Assembly (NCBI GenBank): GCA_021186555.1
Contig: JAJKFL010000013.1
Location: 35,554,743-35,618,742 of the forward strand
Reading direction: 5' to 3'
From: Reticulitermes speratus
Lineage: Eukaryota; Arthropoda; Insecta; Blattodea; Rhinotermitidae
Length of the DNA: 64,000 nt
Shown here: positions 1 through 11,594 of the stretch, one piece after another
Layout of the letters: every line of letters starts with the position of its first letter
Numbering within the stretch: position 1 is the first letter of the stretch
Program-made: the position numbers and the translations under genes
The notes under the pieces: generated by a model
The model's database searches: none
Told to the model about the DNA's origin: nothing
What the model saw: only the letters and a program-made list of their open reading frames with translations

Positions 1-945
1 TGGAGCGTACGGCATACACACAAATACTGCTGTCGTTTCAGATTTACGCCAGAGGATTGCTCAATTTAATGACTTGTTTTGTTTATACACAGTGTAGGAT
101 AAATTTCTTCCGACATTTCCTCTGCATCCACTTGAACCAAGACCCTGAAGATGGATGCAGAAAGTTTCTCCGAAACCTTGGAAAAACGTTCTACAAGGCG
201 TAGGACCCCAAAGGACCATAATTTGAAGTATTAATCTTGGTCCTCACCTAAAGTAGCTAAATAGAACTAAGAAAACATTTTGAAGGTCCTCGATTACCTT
301 CCGGTTTCACGCTAAATATCTCAAGAAAACGACTCGAATACGACCTGTTTGCCAACTTCTCGGTTCTTTCATCCATATTTTAATAAACAAGTCCACAAGA
401 TCACAAATATTAATTTTTCGACCGTGATGATGGAGGCACCAGGCTCCTCATAAAAGTCGGTACTATACACCAGGCTATACGGCGTCACATTCGAAGAGAT
501 GGGTTGTTTTTATCTCTGTTCAAGTGTTTGCAGAAACAGACTGTTAAAATAATATTGATACAATTTGTTTCAGAAAATTATGCTTAAAGATAACATATAA
601 TCACCTAAAATAACAGTTTACATGAAGGCATACATACACACGCACATACGCAAACACAGCTCGCCAGTCTTGGATTACACGCTTTAAAGCAATTTGTCGG
701 CACCATACTCATCAGCCTATCAGGTGAAAGATCACCGTTACCGCATTCGGAACAGCCAGTACGCGAACCTTATTATGAGTCACTTGTTAATTAAGAGCAT
801 TTGCTAATTTTCGCAAATGAACTGCCACTTTGCTTAATTAAATGTAAATTCATATTTCGTTGAGCAAAATATTTTGATATATGTTCTGCGTGTGGTGGTT
901 AATTAGGCACACGGACAGCCTTACCTTCATCAGAAGTAAAAGAAA
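1..945. other. No gene or recognised repeat seen
   Basis: AT-rich intron of the Shaw-type gene (minus strand). No exon-like reading frame, transposon motif or tandem repeat was recognised. Confidence 0.5.
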
Positions 946-1203
946 GAAATATGGTAAAGTGGGAGGGACGAAATAAAAGAACGATAGACAAGAGGAGGAA
1001 ACAAACAGAAAAAAATGGAAAGAAAGAAGAAAAACGAAGGATTAAGTAAAGATTAAGACAGAGGAAGAAGCAAGGAAAGAAAAGAAGGATGAAATAGTGG
1101 TGGAAAAATGAAACAATAAGAATATGGAAAGGAGATTCAAAGAAACGAAGAAGAAAGGAAGATTGAAAAAAGAGAGGAGGCAGGAAAGAAATAAAAGAGG
1201 GCG
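946..1203. repeat. Purine-rich low-complexity tract
   Basis: About 260 bases of almost pure A/G on the plus strand with irregular GAAA, GGAAG and AAGAA blocks. No fixed period. On the minus (sense) strand of the host gene it is a long pyrimidine tract inside an intron. Confidence 0.7.
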
Positions 1204-1239
1204 AGTTGGGAGTTTATTTAACTACACTTCCAGTATCTG

Positions 1240-1395
1240 AGAGGGCATAGCGTTCGTCGATGTGATGGTTAGTACAGACTGAATTGGAAAGTACATGAAA
1301 AGAGACGGTCGTCACGTATTTCAGGCAATATACCGGAATTTGCCTGCCGATATTGAGGAAAACAACGAAAGCCTTCTGCAAAAATAGAGGGCGCC
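1240..1395 (+). mobile_element. Degenerate interspersed repeat, family E copy 1
   Basis: Shares an ordered set of short blocks with 9375-9545, 14425-14519 and 38790-38965: a TGGAAAGTACRTG-like block, GACGGTCGT or GGCGGTCGTGG, then a block ending in GGTATTTGCCTGGAGG-like sequence. Each copy is strongly diverged. The family may be a SINE or a MITE; no ends or target duplications were found. Confidence 0.4.
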
Positions 1396-1482
1396 TCTGC
1401 CTAGTTTCGATCATGCATCCCTCTAATACAAGTCTAGAGCGTTATCATTACAGCAACACGTTCGGCAGATAAAAGGAACTAA

Positions 1483-1817
1483 AGTTAAAGGTAAAGATAA
1501 ATTTCTCCCTTTGCTTCATTTAGTAACACTTCAGGAAGGAACGTGTCGGGAGTAGTGGTATACCTGCACGCACAAATAACCTCAGCAATAGACGGAGTGG
1601 CACTATGCGGAGTTTAATGGTTAGTTTTTAGCTCCGACCACCTTAACTCGGGGAAATAACTTCAGATGCCCTTCGCATAGAAGGCTGGCTGTACCCAGAG
1701 TAGGTCTCGACGCTTTAGAGGAGAGAAAAATCTCTTGCCTTCGCCGGGAATTAAACCACGATTCCTCTATCGCCTAGCCCATGGCCTAACCACTATGTCG
1801 ACTGAGCTATCCCGGCT
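1483..1817 (-). mobile_element. tRNA-derived SINE, family C copy (old)
   Basis: Read on the minus strand it begins GAGCCGGGATAGCTCAGTCG (tRNA-like head with A box), has a decayed B box near 1745 and ends in a TTTACC-type tail near 1490. It matches the better-preserved copies at 32315-32592 and 41545-41832. Divergence is high, and the middle holds rearranged sequence. Confidence 0.6.
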
Positions 1818-1874
1818 CATGGAGAAATAGTTACATAAATAAGGAGCTGAAGGGATAAAGTAGCAAGAAAGGAA

Positions 1875-2245
1875 GGAATTCAGCCCTTGAATGAACCATT
1901 TCTATACAGGAGCGCGATGCTTTGCAGGAATTCAGCCCTTGAATGAACCATGTTTTATACAGGAGCGCGATGCTTTGCAGGAATTCAGCCCTTGAATGAA
2001 CCATGTTCTATACAGGAGCGCGATGATTTGCAGGAATTCGGCCCTTGAATGAACCACGTTCTACACAGGAGCGCGATGATTTGCAGGAATTCACCTCTTG
2101 AATGAACCATGTTCTATGCAGGAGCGCGATGATTTGCAGGAATTCAGCCATTGAATGAACCATGTTCTATACAGGAGCGCGATGATTTGCAGGAATTCAG
2201 CCCTTGAATGAACCATGTTCTATACAGGAGCGCAATGATTTGCAG
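1875..2245 (+). repeat. 53-bp minisatellite, seven copies
   Basis: Seven head-to-tail units start at 1875, 1927, 1980, 2033, 2086, 2139 and 2192. Six are 53 bp and the first is 52 bp. Each unit carries an EcoRI-type GAATTC and the phrases TTGAATGAACCA and CAGGAGCGCGATG. Units differ by a few substitutions only, so the array expanded recently. A 62-codon open frame overlaps the end but is not conserved across units and is not called a gene. Confidence 0.95.
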
Positions 2246-2668
2246 CCTCACCTTTCTGTCACGGTGAGCCACACTGGAGTGCGACTGACACTGTTTCACC
2301 GTCGTTTCGCACACGGCCTCGATCCGCTTCCTTCCTCTGTATATAAGTTCCCCTATACTGAGCCGTCTGCCTCAACACTAACAACATTTTAACGCTTTCT
2401 ATGTTTATTTTTCTTCCACTGAAACTCTGTAGCCGCCTTCAATAACACATATCTCCTACACTCTGCATGTGCATATATCAACATAAAGGGGGGATGGCTT
2501 GGGGATATATTGTCATGTGTTACAAATTCGGACAGTTCTCGGATTCCCCGACCTGTACACCTTCCGTCTCTCGTCTGGAAGTTTCTTATCGCTTGATCAT
2601 GAGGATAACATACCAATTTATGTCTACATTTATTTTCATCAGTCTATATTCGATAAACGCAATATGTA

Positions 2669-4006
2669 CAGAGTGGGATGATTTTAATGTAATATTGCTC
2701 AAGACGTAAGAGGCATAGGAGCGAAAACTAAACGCATTCTTAGAGATTATATCATCAAGGTGTTGTGACTATATGCAACAGTTTACAGATGTTCAATGAT
2801 GGCACCGTGACTAGCCCGCCACGTATGATATGTATTCAATTTCAGTCCATATATTTATCAGCTTGGCGAGGGTTAATGTAGCCGCAACAGCTCGTATCAT
2901 CCCAGAAATTTCGAACAAAGTGGTTGGCAAATGTGAATCGTAAACAACATTCTTCCTGCACTTAAATAAGAATAAATCAAATAGTGTGAGGTCAGGTGAA
3001 CGTGGTGGCCAAGTGAGAGGGACGCTCTTGCCAATCCTTTTCCTTCGAAACTTTCGATCCTAGAAAGCCCGCCTGAACTGCAGTGTGTAACGGTAGAGGC
3101 GGATGCACCGTCTTGCTAAAATAGCATGTCCTCAGCACTCCCTTTTTCCAGAGTCGGCGTGAGGAATTCCTCGGACATGTCTACGTACAGTACATCAATC
3201 CCCGCGCATTCGAAAAAATAGAACGGTCCGAACAAATTTTCATTGGATAGAGCACAAAACATTTTGCACTTCACATTGTTGGTCCTGTCCTTTGTAACTT
3301 CAACCACTGCTTGCAAATTGTTGCTGTCCCATATTCTAAGGTCATGTTGGTTAACATACATGGACAGAAGAATAGTGGCTTTGTTGCTAACAGAATTTTG
3401 GTTGTGAACAATTTTTCAGTCCCCTCGAAGCTGTGAAAGAACGTCACAGGAAATGGGTAGCGAACTTCCTTGGGTTGCTACATGTTTCAGCAGTTACTGT
3501 TGGCAACTTGTGTATCTCAAACGAAATCGTAGAATTCTTTGCACCGTAGACTATTTATGGTATTCTAAGTGTCGGGCAGCTTGTCTTCTTGATTTTCATC
3601 GTCTACAAACAAAAGCTGTTCGAACTTTACTTACCTTAACCTCGCTGACTGGTCGCTTAACGGAATATTTTCCTTTACAAAGGCAGTGAGCATCATTATA
3701 CATCTTAACGCCACTTGTAGATAAACATTTTTCGGTAATTCCCCACCAAACTGCTTACGAAGTTTCTCACTCTAACCCCAAATTTCGATTAATGATTCCG
3801 GAGTACACACTTAACTTCCTACGTTCGAGACGCCATTTTCTACAAAGGCAGTCAGCGCCACTGATGGCAGTACTTGGAAACTCATTTAGCGCGATTTCAA
3901 TACTTGATCATGTTACCTACTTGAATACTTTTATTTTCATTCCTGTGCCTCTTACTTTTTAGGCAATATTTCACGAAAATGGTCAACATTTCATATGCTC
4001 ACTCTG
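2669..4006 (-). mobile_element. mariner-like DNA transposon with terminal inverted repeats
   Basis: A 1338-bp element whose ends read CAGAGTG...CACTCTG and lie next to TA on both sides (2667-2668, 4007-4008), the IS630/Tc1/mariner target duplication. The inverted ends share further blocks such as AATATTGC and AAGAGGCA(T/C)AGGA over roughly 85 bp. The minus strand holds a decayed transposase (2810-3420). The N-terminal third is barely readable. Confidence 0.85.
2810..3420 (-). pseudogene. mariner-type transposase, decayed DDE domain
   Basis: Minus-strand reading at 3116-3361 (LRIWDSNN, LFGPFYFFE, YVDMSEEFL) corresponds to the segment between the first and second catalytic acidic residues of insect mariner-like transposases. 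After a frame break, 2820-3030 gives WPPRSPDLTLFDLFLF, the usual WPPRSPDLTP(C/L)DFFLWG block around the third acidic residue, followed by a typical C-terminal helix region. Frameshifts and stops make it inactive. Domain assignment rests on recognition by eye of the conserved blocks. Confidence 0.75.
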
Positions 4007-4308
4007 TATATGTAACTTTCTTCTAACCACCCTGTGAGCTTCCTGTTTCCCACCACAGGACGAACAGAGAAGAACTAAAGTTATTCACCAGGAATTCTTG
4101 CCTGGAATTGCGGCAGCTTCGATTATTAAGGCAAAGATCTAGTTTTGTGGTAAACTTTCTGGATGCGCATAGTCATTCTAAATATCTCATAATTTATCTG
4201 AACACTTTTTTTTTTATTCTCTTACGACATGAATAAAATTTAATTCATTCTCCCTGCCGAAGTTGGGCAACTGTTTGTTTCAGTGCTTTACATAATGTCT
4301 TGCGGATA

Positions 4309-4540
4309 CGCGGTGGCGCAGTTGACTGAGGCACTGCCCTGTAAGACGGAAGGTCGCTGGTTCGATTCCCCATGGGGCCAGTGGGATTTTTCTTTTACTT
4401 AATCCTGGCCCTTGGGTCGACTCAACCTGTATCAGAAATATTTCTTGGGGGGTAAAGGCGGCCGGTGTCTAGACTGTCTAGAAATTCTGGGAGCCTTAAC
4501 CTCCTGGAACCCTAATGGCTGTCCGGGCTTTACATTTTTA
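4309..4540 (+). mobile_element. tRNA-derived SINE, family B copy
   Basis: Begins GTGGCGCAGTTGACTGAGGC (A-box-like head), has a B box GGTTCGATTCC near 4357, and continues with a tRNA-unrelated body shared with 34998-35203, 43661-43968, 48558-48859 and 62155-62416. The body is internally deleted relative to 48558-48859. Confidence 0.8.
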
Positions 4541-5433
4541 CATACTGTAATGCCGAGCGGCAAAAACCATATCCCAGATTTCTTGTTTGGTCATAAATTA
4601 CTCATAAATGAATTATTTGGTTGCCATCACATTATGTTTTTAGAGATTTGATGTTCTCACTACGGTACTGATGAAGATAACGACCATGTCTGTTGGCAAA
4701 AGAGTAGTCAGTCTGTGTCGTCGTTAAGGAACATATTTCTTTCTTTACAGATCCCTATTGTTGACACACAGTGTGAATGTAATTAATTGTATTAACTCAC
4801 CCTACGAAAGAACTTGTTTTCTTCTTGGCTTGAGGCGGAATAATGGAATGTGGGGAACTTTGATTCAAAGCACTACACTGCTGACATCTCTAACACAGAG
4901 TGACAATATGTCAAGTTTATATAACACAAAAGCAACTATAAGACCAGTAAATGGGTTTCACCCTGTTTTCCCTTTGCAGTTTTAATCCGATGTGTGGAAG
5001 AAAAATAAGACTATGGTAGTACTCTATGATGTTGCTGGCCCAGATACCTTTTAAGGCATCTGATAGTTATTAAGCTGCTCAAGAAATTCGTTGTTATTCT
5101 TGATATAGGAGGTCGATGAGCAACGAAACTGAAAGCTCGTGATTGGGCCCTGCCCGAAACCAGGTCAATTCAGTTCCGTTCAACACGTTCACATTTGTGA
5201 GATCTTGTCACGCACATTTTCATCCCTGAAACTGCGTCTTCACCAAATATTGTTCAGCCAAAGCACTTTATGACGCACTATGACCATGGACACACAGACT
5301 ATCACTGAAAACAGTGTTGACGAACAAATTTGTTGTCATGTGGCTAAAGAAACAAGACGACAGTGAAAACTGCACGAACACAAATCTTCATGATTTTAGC
5401 TCTTCACGAAATTATATCTTGAACAAAACTGAC
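4541..5433. other. Intron sequence, no element recognised
   Basis: Between SINE B and Shaw exon 3. A weak CTGATGAAGATAACGACC...GGCAAAAG string near 4668 faintly resembles the hairpin motif described at 8291-8483, but no stem forms. Nothing else seen. Confidence 0.4.
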
Positions 5434-5613
5434 CTTGGCGCCGGTGGAAGAGTATGGTTCGTCGAAGAGTGACCAGACACGGGGTTTGAGCCGCTGCCAT
5501 CGGGACAGGGTGCCGGCAAGGTAGTCGTCTTCATAGCCGAACAGCCGAGCAATTTCCTCTTCGCTTGGTTTTTCAGCATCAATGTCCAGCTTGTCCAATA
5601 TTGCTAGCGTTGC
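5434..5613 (-). CDS. Shaw: Shaw/Kv3-type potassium channel, third coding exon (T1 to S1 linker)
   Basis: Encodes 60 residues (110-169) from [12 protein letters not shown] to YSSTGAK, in phase 0 at both ends. The acceptor is GGTTTGCAG|GCA and the donor AAG|GTCAGT. The segment is the end of T1 and the linker before transmembrane segment S1. [18 protein letters not shown] and SSTGAK match the Drosophila Shaw linker, while the middle ([15 protein letters not shown]) and [10 protein letters not shown] also recall Shawl/Kv3, so the paralogue is not fully settled. The preceding intron is about 9.4 kb (5614-15049). No S1-S6, pore or voltage-sensor sequence occurs in the remaining 5.4 kb to base 1, so the gene continues outside the window. 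Confidence 0.93.
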
Positions 5614-6090
5614 CTGCAAACCAGGAAACTAGGCTACAATTTGTGATTGTTGACCGATTTGCCGAAGTTTCGGAGAAAAGAGTGTCCCCGTTAAGAGCAA
5701 AGTGACTACTTTCAAGTATATTATTTGTATTCTGGGCCTACTGGGGCTTCAGTTTGGTGGATCTGTAGATACGTAGGTCTGTATATGGGTCTTAGGATTA
5801 TTTGGTCATTCTGTGCCTTACTTGGTACTAAACATTCTATGCAAGCAGAAACGTTTAAGGTATATGACGTTTACGGGGGTAAAGCCACATTGTTGTCCTC
5901 TCGTTTTGACACCGTATAGCCTGGGAGGCGAATACCATCATTTCGCAAGGATATACTGCCTAAGTCTTCAGGATAGAAGCTGGAGGGCAAGCTTTTCTTC
6001 CAAATGTCGATAACCGCCTACCGGAATGCATGGTGTCAACAACCAGAACAAAGCATGAATCGTCCTTGTAAAAACCAGAAATCTATGCGG

Positions 6091-6094
<4 letters not shown>

Positions 6095-6123
<29 letters not shown>
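6095..6123 (+). repeat. (AC)n microsatellite
   Basis: An uninterrupted AC run of about 14 units in the second Shaw intron. Confidence 0.95.
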
Positions 6124-6126
<3 letters not shown>

Positions 6127-6214
6127 GCATACAGTATATAATATTACCGTGCCGTTTAAATATTTGGAGGTAGGAAGTCGAAGAAAGAATGGACGACATG
6201 ATTGCCATTAATTA

Positions 6215-6440
6215 ATTAGGCACCACCGCATGAGGACGTATAGGAGAAAGAGGTGTAATTTAACGCATTCTTAACCCCGGCACTAAGTGGACGTGAGGGT
6301 TCAGCTTCACTCAACGGCCGCTTTTTCCCCGGCGAAATACACTGGTACCAATTTGGCCGCAGAATCCATCTTGACGCGGTGGAAAAATGGAAAATCTCTG
6401 TTTCCGTTGGGAATATATCCCCTATTATCCGGTCGTTTGT
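6215..6440 (-). mobile_element. SINE family C fragment
   Basis: Contains the family C tail blocks AACGCATTCTTAACCCCGGC, CACTAAGTGGACGTGAGG and GGCCGCTTTTTCCCCGGCG, in the order seen in 41545-41832 and 18455-18610. The tRNA-like head is eroded. Confidence 0.55.
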
Positions 6441-6611
6441 TTCTCGGTCTAGTCACTACAATGACTAAGCTACAGTATGTTATACCGGACACACGTGCAG
6501 GTGTTGTATGTCATTCCAACATGGAAACCGAAATTATAAGTCTAAAGTTACAGGACAAAAATAAAACGGACAGCAGATAAATTATTGTACTGTTTACGAG
6601 TACGGCAGAGC

Positions 6612-6945
6612 AGGATAGCTCAGATATCTCAGCGCTAAGACTCTTGTTCTGTACTCCGGAGGTACTCATCTCTTATCTTGCTTAGGACGCCCAGTCTTTA
6701 CCTTTGAGTCTTCTCTTTTTCTCAGACATTCTAGCAATACGCCAGAAATAAAATTTGAATTAGGGCATCACAGTTTACCTAGCCTTCTGCACAATGGGTA
6801 TTTGGGCTGTTTCCCCGGAGGTGAGGCGGCCGGGGTATCGCATTGACCACCCACCCCATCTGTCACTGAAGTTAGGAATGGACAGAGCTATACCTCTCCC
6901 TCTGTGCCTTCACGGCAGGTTATAGGGCGAACTTTACGTTTACCT
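6612..6945 (+). mobile_element. SINE family C copy
   Basis: Starts with AGGATAGCTCAGATATCTCAG (tRNA-like A box) and ends with the family blocks CCTCTGTGCCTTCACGGCAG and GTTATAGGGCGAACTTTACG. The middle includes the GTGAGGCGGCCGGGGTATCG segment. B box is decayed. Confidence 0.65.
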
Positions 6946-7787
6946 CATGGTTATTTCACCTCATGACTCTTTCCTTATTCCAGCGTTTCCATTTAACCGT
7001 AGATAGGTCCTCTGTGTCGTACAACGTGGGTCCTTATATCTAAACCGCAATAAATTTCAATTTCTAGAAAGAAAGCTACATTTGTACCACCCTAAGGGAA
7101 TAATAAAGAGTGCTAACAGAAGCTGCTACCTGGAGGAGTTGATTTTGAAAAAAGACAGGACATACTGCATCATACGAGTGCGTTCCATGTGCTGTTATAA
7201 TTTTGACTTCTTGCTAACATAAATACCGAGATAACGAGCAGTTATGGCTTTTTGTATATGAAGAAGACATGCATGTATTGGCAAAGAATACTTTCCAGAA
7301 TGTACAGAATATAAGTATTTTCGGAACCAGTGTTTATCAAGCTTTTAATCGTCTACAAATTTATATTTTATATATTTAAAGGCAATAAATTTATTTCGAT
7401 ATACACGCTGAACGAAAAAATATTCGTGTATAAGCTATCCGCATGATTCCACGCAAAGGAAAGCCGATAATGTCGCATGACTTGTTCTGATTCATTTAGT
7501 GTTCGAGTCACATGTCACCGCTAAATGGGGTAAAACACTTCTCATCAGTGTTATTTGTCACGGCGTTAAGGGGCGTTATTGTGTCTACTCAAGACACCCA
7601 GTGAACAGTATGACTCAGTTCTGTTTGAATTATCACGGAATACACACACCACGAATACAGCGATATGCAAGAGTCGAGCTGGCACTGTTGCACACGAACA
7701 AGCCTTATGTTATCCTGGCCTGCGTCATCCATGCACTAATACGTTTCGAAAACTGGAGCATTGTCTCCGTGAGAGATAACAGTTTAG
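6946..7787. other. Intron sequence, no element recognised
   Basis: AT-rich DNA between a SINE and the TTAGG array. Overlapping open frames of 66-97 codons near 7500-7790 have no recognisable domain and are taken as chance frames. Confidence 0.4.
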
Positions 7788-8223
7788 ATTAGGTTAAGTT
7801 AGGTTAGGTTGGGTTAGGTTAGGTTGGTTTAGGTTAGGTTATGTTGGATTGGGTTAGGTTAGTTTAGGTTAGTTTAGGTTAGGTGAGGTTAGGTTAGTTT
7901 AGGTTAGGTTAGGTTAGTTTAGATTAGGTTGGTTTAGGTTAGGTTAGGTTGGGTTGGGTTAAGTTAGTTTAGGTTAGTTTAGGTTAGGTGAGATTAGGTT
8001 AGATTATGTTAGTTTAGTTTAGGTTAGGTTAGTTTAGTTTAGGTTAGGTTAGGTTAGGTAATGTTAGGTTAGTTTAGGTTAGTTTAGGTTAGGTTAGGTA
8101 AGGTTAGGTTAGTTTAGGTTAGTTTAGGTTAGTTTAGGTAAGGTTAGGTTAGGTTAGGTTAGGTTATGTTATGTTTAGTTTAGGTTAGGTTAGGTTAGTT
8201 TACGTTAGGTTAGGTTAGGTTAC
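7788..8223 (+). repeat. Interstitial (TTAGG)n telomere-type array
   Basis: About 435 bases built on a 5-bp period. Most units are TTAGG, with variants TTTAG, TTGGG, TTGGT, TTATG and TTAAG. TTAGG is the telomeric repeat of most insects. The G-rich strand is the plus strand throughout. Point changes are scattered evenly, with pure runs near 8040 and 8150. It lies inside the second Shaw intron, so it is interstitial, not a chromosome end. Confidence 0.92.
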
Positions 8224-8290
8224 GAATGCAGGTAGCACACGGACTGTAACATGCCGCTACTCGTTTTGAGGCACCCGCCGCTGTGTAAAT

Positions 8291-8483
8291 GAGATCTTCG
8301 CTCTTCTGAGTTGTTAGCAGCTTAGATTGGTAGTTAGTTACCGTAGTTTTGGGACAGCCTATCAGTCCCATATTGAAAGGTAAAGCAGTCACTTGGACCT
8401 TGAAGATGGGACCGATGTTGTCCCGAAACGTTGGCAACTAACTACAAATCTACGTTGCGTAACATCCCAGAAGAGCGAAGGTC
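8291..8483. repeat. Fold-back element with CTGAAGATG/CGAAACGT-type hairpin (copy 1)
   Basis: Two arms of roughly 90 bp are inverted around 8380: outer GATCTTCGCTCTTCTGAG pairs with CAGAAGAGCGAAGGTC. The right arm holds TTGAAGATGGGACC (8400-8413) and GTCCCGAAACGTTGG (8420-8434), which form a short GGGAC/GTCCC stem. The left arm holds a decayed reverse copy. It begins about 70 bp from the TTAGG array. Confidence 0.8.
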
Positions 8484-8559
8484 CCACATCTGATTCCAGT
8501 CGATCGTTCTCTACGGATGCAATTTTGCGCATGGCTACGACAGCAGTACGCTGCGGTTG

Positions 8560-9165
8560 AGCTCATTTTACATAAAATTCTGTAGAGACGGAGCGTGTTT
8601 TGTGCATTAGGTTATGCTCGAGGTCTACAACAGTCACATTTGTGCACGGGATAATTCTCATTCTAACCGCGAACGTGGGTATCAAGTCCGCTTTAGGGTC
8701 AGTGTCTGTGCTGATATCATTGGGGACATTGTCATGAGTCCTACTGCTATCTGACATTCACGACGTCACATTTTCCTGAAAACTTCTGGATCTGCTTGAA
8801 GATGTGCATGTAGCTGCGAGGCAGAGTGTGGTTTCAGCATGACGTAACTTCAGCATACTGCGGGGGAAGATATCTGGCAGCGACTGAACACATCATATCG
8901 AGGAAGGTGGACTGGAGGTAGAGTGCACATTGCATGGCCTTCTCGGTCTCCGGCTATAACTCCGATGGATGTTTTTCATGAGTGGACTCCTGAAGGAGCC
9001 CGTTTACGCAGTCCCTCTCAGAACTATGGAAGATCTCGTGGCAAGAGTTCTGGCATCTGTGACAATATTCGATACTAACGTAGTTAAGGCGTGTTCGACA
9101 GAAAGCCGTGTACTCGTAAATACATGACGTTCATGGTTTGATCATGTGATACCTTGCACCGTTTG
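8560..9165 (+). pseudogene. mariner-type transposase remnant
   Basis: Plus-strand readings in shifting frames give RGYQVRFRVSVCADIIGDIV, then ECGFSMT (for WFQHDGA), then RWTGGRVHIAWPSRSPAITP and, after a frameshift, LLKEPVYAVPLRTMEDLVAR. In order these are the conserved blocks of an insect mariner-like DDE transposase from the first to the third acidic residue. Several frameshifts and stops; clearly dead. No ends were identified. Confidence 0.75.
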
Positions 9166-9374
9166 CCAGTGACGTGTATGTCGGAAACCAGACGTCTCAG
9201 GTGTATGTTGTGTAATATTTTTTGAGTGTTTTTTTTAAATATTCAACAGTGAGGGTGCTCGTGTGCGAATTAACTTCATCCTGTAGATGTTTATATAGTT
9301 TTAATCATAGATTCGTTTTATTTTATTAATTTAACGACACTGTCAATAACTGAGACTAGGCGGCGTCCAGTGAT

Positions 9375-9545
9375 TTGATGAAAGTGAATGCTGTATTGTA
9401 AGGAATGTGGAAGCAAATGGTCGTTGCGTGGTTTAACTTTCTGCCTCGGTACTTGCCTGGAGGGTCTTCCTAAAACCACATAACTCAGGATATTTGGTTT
9501 CCCGGACGAATTTGGATGCGTTAACCTTCCAAAAATAAATCAGGG
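9375..9545 (+). mobile_element. Degenerate interspersed repeat, family E copy 2
   Basis: Shares TGTATTGTAAGGAATGTGGA, TGGTCGTTGCGTGG and CTCGGTACTTGCCTGGAGG with 38790-38965 and, more weakly, with 1240-1395 and 14425-14519. Confidence 0.5.
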
Positions 9546-11590
9546 TCTTCATATAATGTGAGTCTGTATGTTTAATATCTGATTACACTGATATTTATTC
9601 AATAAATACATTTAATAAATTTCACATTCAAATTTGATCAAAACCTTTGTATTAAGAACGGTTTCAGTACATGACAACAGACGGATAAACACATGAATAA
9701 GCCACAGCTGATACCCCCTGAAGCATCCTAGCCACACGCTTCGAACAAAACCTCTTCTAGGGCTATGGATGAGGGCTGGTTTGCGGATACGAAATTTATT
9801 TATAAAGGATTCCTACAGCGAAATTAATACCATGTCGTGTGTGAGAGACAGAGATAGTGTTGGCAATACTGCTTCGGGGTCTAACTAAGCAATGAAATGA
9901 ACGCATTTAAAAATGTAATTACAGCTAACGGTTTTCACCCTACGGTTTCCTCCCCTCATTCTGAATGTACAGCAGTCAAAAAGCCTCCGGTGTTAAACGA
10001 ATCTTCACCGGGTGTTTTGAAATGCTTTGCATGAGATGAGTTATAAATCTACCGGTGGCAAAAGTGGCATTAGTTTGCCATATTTCGCAAAGAGATACTG
10101 CACATTCTAAGGCCTAAACTCCCTGTGTCATCATTGTGACTATCAGTTTTAGGTAAAATACGTATCAATCAATAATCTTGCGGTTTTCGAAAATTTTCCA
10201 GCATGAATTAACTGTTGTTAATATATCTGCATAGATATCATCATAATGATCAGTTTCATCATATATTAATAGGTAAAGTTCCTTTGCGACATCATAATCT
10301 ACTGAACTGCCTAACGGATCTCTCCATAGTGGACGTTTTGAGAAAGGTTATAATTCGGCATTGATAGAAATATACTTGGCTTTTATTAATTCCTTCTCGA
10401 AAATTATTCTTTAACAAAATGCTGAAGTTAAAAATTGACAGTGCTGCCTCAAGTGGAGGCCAAAGGACGCTAACATATTTCATGTACTTCCCTTCGCCTC
10501 CGCTTGATGTAGGACTGTCGAGTTCAACGTACTGTTTCTAATTAAACTTTTCGTATCATCTGATGATCTCTGAAAGGAATTACCCAACATCAAGCATTAG
10601 TAACTACAGTTTTTAATGTGTATTAAATTTAATAAGTTGTAATTTTTGTTTAAATTCTTTTACTGTTTGTACGTGCGAATTATTCGCAGGGGTACTAGTA
10701 TGTTATAATAATATTGTTTTGGTAACTGTTTTCACGGGAGCAACCCAACATCGTGGTCGAATACGTTGCAATCCTACTTCGCGCTTGCGAGGTCACATGT
10801 TCAAACCTCAACCTTGGAACCGGCAATAGGTCTACTCACACACTGCAGTCTTTTTTCATTCTCTCCTGTCAAATGTCGCGATAGCTCAGAATACGACCGC
10901 TACCTTTGACTTCCATCCCAGTTCATTACCACATCATTCGACCCCGTATAATGTAACGTACTGACAGCATCGTTAAATAAGCAAGTAATAAACAAGTATT
11001 CAGAACATCCTAAAGTCCTACCTTGTACGGTCGGTAATACAGTACAGAATGCAAGTTATTGTTGAACATAAAAAAATGCCACTTTTGCTCATATTTAAAA
11101 TTCAAATGAGAATTTTGATCCTGTTATGAACAAAACAATAATACTCCCCTTTCAGTAGCCATGTTTAAATGTGTCATATGTTCGGCACAGCACCGTCATT
11201 TTCCCTACTCTAACCCAAACCCGGAATCTCGTACTATTACGGCGGTGGACATCTGTGTGTCTTATCAGCTGCGTCCTAGCACACCTGCCGTTTGGCTGTG
11301 TAACTTCGGTGCCGTGGACGTCGCGGCCGTGGAGCAGGTGGCCACTAAAAAGCTCGTCGTGGTTCAGGCGGTCATATAATTTGAAAAGGAAAAGGATACA
11401 TAAGAATACAATAAACACCTGCAGTGCACAAAAATACGTACAGTGACCTTCAGTCGTTCCAACCCTATAATACTCCATCTCTGCAGCCGTAAACAAATTA
11501 TTGGTTTGCCTGCCGTTTTATCTTCATTACTTGCTGTTTGGTTTTGAAACGGTAAATAGCTTATGCGTGCGCGAGTTAATAAGTTAATCA
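9546..11590. other. Intron sequence, mostly unassigned
   Basis: No exon-like frame. Around 10740-10960 a GGTCACATGTTCAAACCTC string looks like a decayed B box and may be another old tRNA-derived SINE, too diverged to assign. Overlapping frames of 72-114 codons at 11152-11500 lie opposite each other and have no recognisable domain. Confidence 0.4.
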
Positions 11591-11594
11591 TGGC

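Noticed and set aside
7788-8223. Reading the TTAGG array as a true chromosome end.
   Set aside because: It is degenerate and flanked on both sides by unique DNA and by exons of one gene in consistent order.
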